A DNA stretch of 16,411 bases from DATCLA01 sp036564195 (lineage in GTDB: Bacteria > Bacillota > UBA4882 > UBA8346). The translations under genes were made by a program, and so were the position numbers. How positions within the stretch are numbered: the first letter of the stretch is position 1; each line of letters begins with the position of its first letter. Below the pieces are notes generated by a model. The model saw only the letters and a program-made list of their open reading frames with translations. It had not been told where the DNA came from and did no database searches. Location: positions 1 through 16,411 of the forward strand of contig DATCLA010000057.1 of assembly GCA_036564195.1 (NCBI GenBank), written 5' to 3'. This document shows positions 13,589-16,411 of the stretch, in pieces.

Positions 13589-14881
13589 TTACCAGAGATG
13601 ATACATTAATTGAATTCCGTATTTCTTGTCATAATTTACAATCTCTATATTAATATTTTCATTAATGTAAAAGCCGATCAAGGCTTTGTTTATACTTCCT
13701 TCTAATCCCAGATTAAATTCGAGATAGTCACCCCGGTCAAACTCATAGCTAAAAAGTAGATTCTTATAATTATGCTCAAATTCGTATTCAAATCCGCCGT
13801 AAAAATTATGGGAGATCTGGGTTCTAAATCCTACCTTATAAAGGCCGTCAGGGTTTTCCCCGGTATAAACTCGAGCAAACAGCTCAGAATCATTTATTTT
13901 ATGGCCTAAATAACCCTGTAGATTCACAAATGAATCGTTTTCACCCCGAAAGTACCTGGCCTCCAGTTTCATCTGAAAATATAAAGAACTCATCCCAATC
14001 GTGGCAGTGGTGGTCATACCGGGAATAATTTTAACTGTAGGTACAAAACCTGCTAAAGAAATTTCATTACAATCTTTCAAATAATCGGTCAAATATTGCT
14101 CAATTTGCGGTTGATAATGGGTTAAAAACTCAACCGGCAGCCCCTTGAGCAGATTTATTTGGGATTGGTGAGTTTTTGTTTTGATTCGTACCAGCCAAAT
14201 CGGTAAACCGGTTGAGGAGTAACGAGTATTGACTTCCGCTACCAGTGGTTCTTTAGGGCTTAACTCTAACATAACCTGGCAGTTCTCCCCAGGCTTAATG
14301 GTAAAACCAGGCGTAAAACCCGGGTACTCTCTTTCTACTAAATAATTAATTACCAAATCAAATATATTGTCAGCCCAAGATATTGCTGCAACTGGTAGCC
14401 CTTCAAAAATCTGTTTCAATTCAGCGGAAACTTTGGCGGCCGCTCCAGCGGTAAGAGCGACAATCTCTTCGGCAACACCCTTTAACTTGATGTCCACGTC
14501 AAGATTGGTAATCAAAGGCGGGAGCGGTTTAATCTGAATCAAAATTTTGGTATGCTCACCCAAAAAAAGATCGACCGTTTCGGTTTGAAAACCGACCAAT
14601 ACCTTGGAGAAAACATTCAAAATTGTTTGACGGACCTTGCTTTTATTCTGCTCCAACAGTGAAACCGGTTGGGAAATTAATAATTTTTCTCCCACCCGGT
14701 TCACGCTATACTCGATTCGTTCCTGAAGCCCTTGATAGATTTTTCCGGAGATGTCCAATTGTACTTCCACGGAAGTAACAACTTTCCCTGCACCGTTTTG
14801 CGCCCATGCAAGTGTTGCAAAATTAACAATAGTAAATATAGTTAATAGCAGACTAATTAACAGTTTATGCAGGGTATTCAA
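13589..14881 (-). CDS. Unrecognised secreted protein: three POTRA-like repeats plus small C-terminal beta-barrel
   Basis: A 430-residue protein I cannot assign to a named family. Residues 1-27 are a signal peptide (ending TLAWA/QNG). Residues about 36-295 hold three similar units of about 88 residues. Each runs strand, helix, a short PV turn, helix, strand, strand; PV falls at 72, 163 and 249, and GF at 97, 188 and 278. That order and size match POTRA domains. Residues about 298-430 are a series of eight to ten short amphipathic strands ending YGIQLMYHLW, as in a small outer-membrane barrel with a terminal aromatic residue. It starts 15 bases after bamA. The TTG at 14881 is the only possible start, with GAGGTG upstream. 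A role beside BamA is inferred from architecture and position. Confidence 0.7.
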   Translation of the reverse strand: MNTLHKLLISLLLTIFTIVNFATLAWAQNGAGKVVTSVEVQLDISGKIYQGLQERIEYSVNRVGEKLLISQPVSLLEQNKSKVRQTILNVFSKVLVGFQTETVDLFLGEHTKILIQIKPLPPLITNLDVDIKLKGVAEEIVALTAGAAAKVSAELKQIFEGLPVAAISWADNIFDLVINYLVEREYPGFTPGFTIKPGENCQVMLELSPKEPLVAEVNTRYSSTGLPIWLVRIKTKTHQSQINLLKGLPVEFLTHYQPQIEQYLTDYLKDCNEISLAGFVPTVKIIPGMTTTATIGMSSLYFQMKLEARYFRGENDSFVNLQGYLGHKINDSELFARVYTGENPDGLYKVGFRTQISHNFYGGFEYEFEHNYKNLLFSYEFDRGDYLEFNLGLEGSINKALIGFYINENINIEIVNYDKKYGIQLMYHLW

Positions 14882-14896
14882 TCTGACACCTCAATT

Positions 14897-16411
14897 TTAG
14901 AAGAGCTCGCCAAGACTAATCACAAATTTTTTCTGGCCATCACCATTCCAAGCCTGGTCGATCCGTAACAAGCCCAGAAATGGAATTTCATAACGAAAGC
15001 CAATCCCGTAATCATATTTTAAATCTTTCGAACCGGAGTCGGTTATCTGGCCGACATCACCAAATAACACAAATTCCAGCGATTTATTAGACGGTAAACG
15101 GTACCGCAGTTCCGTATTGGAAAGCACATAACCGGAACCGATTAAATCTTTGGTATAAGAACTATCGAAACGCTGGTCATCATAACCGCGCAGTTTGAAC
15201 ATGCCGCCAAGATAGAGTTGGTCGTAATCCGGATAGTCCCCGGTCAGATAGGCGCCTTGGAGACGGGTGCCGAAGACCAGGTTTTTGGCGAGGGGACGAA
15301 ACCATTTTCCCTCCAATACTGCACTTTGATATTCAAATTCACCACCAAGGTAGGGACCAGCAACGGAATAACTGCCCAGTAACTGATAACCGCCTCTGAC
15401 AAAGGAACGGCCGTCATATTGCAGTTTATTCTTTACCAGTTCTATTCCGAGGGAATTATCCCAGAATTCCGCTTTATGTTTGGACTCATCCAAAAATTCC
15501 TCACGCAGTCCGTTTTGTTCATCATCCAAATCACTGGAAGTCAGATAAAAATCTTCAATCGTATTACGTTCGAAATTAAGTTTCAACCGGGCCGTAGTGT
15601 CCGTCCGCCATTTACGCCCGAAGGATAATAACAAACCGGTACGGTTCAAGTCTAATTCGTAAGGATGGTCTGCTCCATATTTAACCGTATTTCCATCACT
15701 ATCCTCAGCTTGAACCAATTTTCCCGCTTTAAAACCCCAACTATTCAAGGTTGAAGTAATTTCGCTGTCGGAGTTCCACACCGACAACCGAAAGGAGGTC
15801 CCTTTATCATCCAGCCATGGGTCGTAAAAATTGAAGGAAATATTATTCCCGTCTTCAGAAATGTTGGTATCCAAAGAAATACTTTGGCCCAGCCCCATCA
15901 GGTTGTCCTCGGAAAAAACCAGAAGTCCCCCCATTTGATTAGTGGTTTCCGAATAGGAAGCACCAATCTGGAAAGAACCGGTAGCAGCCTCTTTCAATTC
16001 AATGGTCAGGTCAATCGTATCCGGCTGCGTGCCTGCCTCCATCTTGGGTTCGACACTGTCAAACAAACGGGAACGATAAACCCGGAAAATATCTTCTCTG
16101 ATTTGGTTGGCGTCAAATACATCTCCCTCTTTAATGGTTAACTCCCGTCGGACCACAAATTCCTTAGTCTTTTCCAGCCCAACGATTTTGATCTTACCAA
16201 CCTTAAGTTCAACCAGTTCTAAATTGACAATTCCGTTTTTAATTAAATTTCCTTTAATCTTATGTTCCAGAAATAATCCTTTTTCTTCCCGGTAATGTTT
16301 CTTAATTTTATCCAAATCATTCCTGAAAATTACCGTATTAAACACTTCGCCGGATTTTTGGGTGAACATCGCTTTGATTTCTTCCGGTTTAACCTTGGTC
16401 AGGCCGCTAAT
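14897..16411 (-). CDS. bamA: BamA/Omp85 outer-membrane assembly protein (5' end cut by the window)
   Basis: The frame stays open to the right edge, so the gene is partial. The visible 504 residues begin with ISGLTKVKPEEIKAMF, and the ATG at 16369 is internal. They contain most of one POTRA domain, then a complete last POTRA (LKVGKIKIVGLEKTKEFVVR to DTIDLTIELKE), then a 16-strand-size barrel of about 360 residues. The barrel carries the Omp85 loop-6 motif as LRGY (visible residues 407-410, in GGMFKLRGYDDQRF) and ends in the aromatic beta-signal FVISLGELF. BamA folds and inserts outer-membrane beta-barrels. Skp-like chaperones, lpxD and lptD downstream support BamA rather than TamA. It ends 15 bases before the 430-residue gene. 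Confidence 0.95.
   Translation of the reverse strand: MSGLTKVKPEEIKAMFTQKSGEVFNTVIFRNDLDKIKKHYREEKGLFLEHKIKGNLIKNGIVNLELVELKVGKIKIVGLEKTKEFVVRRELTIKEGDVFDANQIREDIFRVYRSRLFDSVEPKMEAGTQPDTIDLTIELKEAATGSFQIGASYSETTNQMGGLLVFSEDNLMGLGQSISLDTNISEDGNNISFNFYDPWLDDKGTSFRLSVWNSDSEITSTLNSWGFKAGKLVQAEDSDGNTVKYGADHPYELDLNRTGLLLSFGRKWRTDTTARLKLNFERNTIEDFYLTSSDLDDEQNGLREEFLDESKHKAEFWDNSLGIELVKNKLQYDGRSFVRGGYQLLGSYSVAGPYLGGEFEYQSAVLEGKWFRPLAKNLVFGTRLQGAYLTGDYPDYDQLYLGGMFKLRGYDDQRFDSSYTKDLIGSGYVLSNTELRYRLPSNKSLEFVLFGDVGQITDSGSKDLKYDYGIGFRYEIPFLGLLRIDQAWNGDGQKKFVISLGELF

Overview
The window looks like a piece of a diderm (outer-membrane-bearing) Firmicute chromosome. It joins a classic Firmicute block (mtaB, a HIT protein, rpsU) to a full outer-membrane assembly and lipopolysaccharide (LPS) transport cluster. 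A sequence matching the sigma-H promoter consensus also points to the Firmicutes. Lineages such as Limnochordia/Hydrogenispora-like bacteria, Halanaerobiales or Negativicutes would fit, but I cannot choose between them from sequence alone. Every gene is on the minus strand, so transcription runs from the right edge to the left.

Right part (16411 to 10081): bamA is cut by the window edge. It is followed by a 430-residue secreted protein that I do not recognise, then three different OmpH/Skp-like proteins (about 198, 360 and 137 residues), then lpxD. The unknown protein appears to hold three POTRA-sized internal repeats and a small C-terminal beta-barrel. This part would handle beta-barrel insertion, periplasmic chaperoning and lipid A acylation.

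Middle (10080 to 4965): between lpxD and the next genes lies what looks like a small frameshifted secreted-protein gene, then a compact hairpin terminator with a UUCG loop. Next come lptG, lptD, lptC and lptA, packed with overlaps or 3-base gaps. They encode the permease, the outer-membrane translocon, the inner-membrane anchor and the periplasmic bridge for LPS export. No lptB, lptE or second permease gene is in view.

Left part (4964 to 1): a DEDD-type nuclease overlaps a YhaM-like OB-fold/HD exonuclease. A small membrane protein of unknown role and mtaB (a tRNA methylthiotransferase) follow, with mtaB starting immediately after the membrane protein's stop codon. The HIT gene has a sigma-H-like promoter, and rpsU has its own strong sigma-A-type promoter and intrinsic terminator. 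The last 230 bases hold two tandem, near-consensus promoters with A/T-rich upstream elements. They fire leftward out of the window, as in front of an rRNA or tRNA operon.

Most interesting points: the POTRA-repeat/mini-barrel protein next to bamA, the Skp-like trio including a 360-residue version, the decayed gene and terminator inside the LPS region, the forced TTG starts of the outer-membrane genes, and the duplicated stable-RNA-type promoter.
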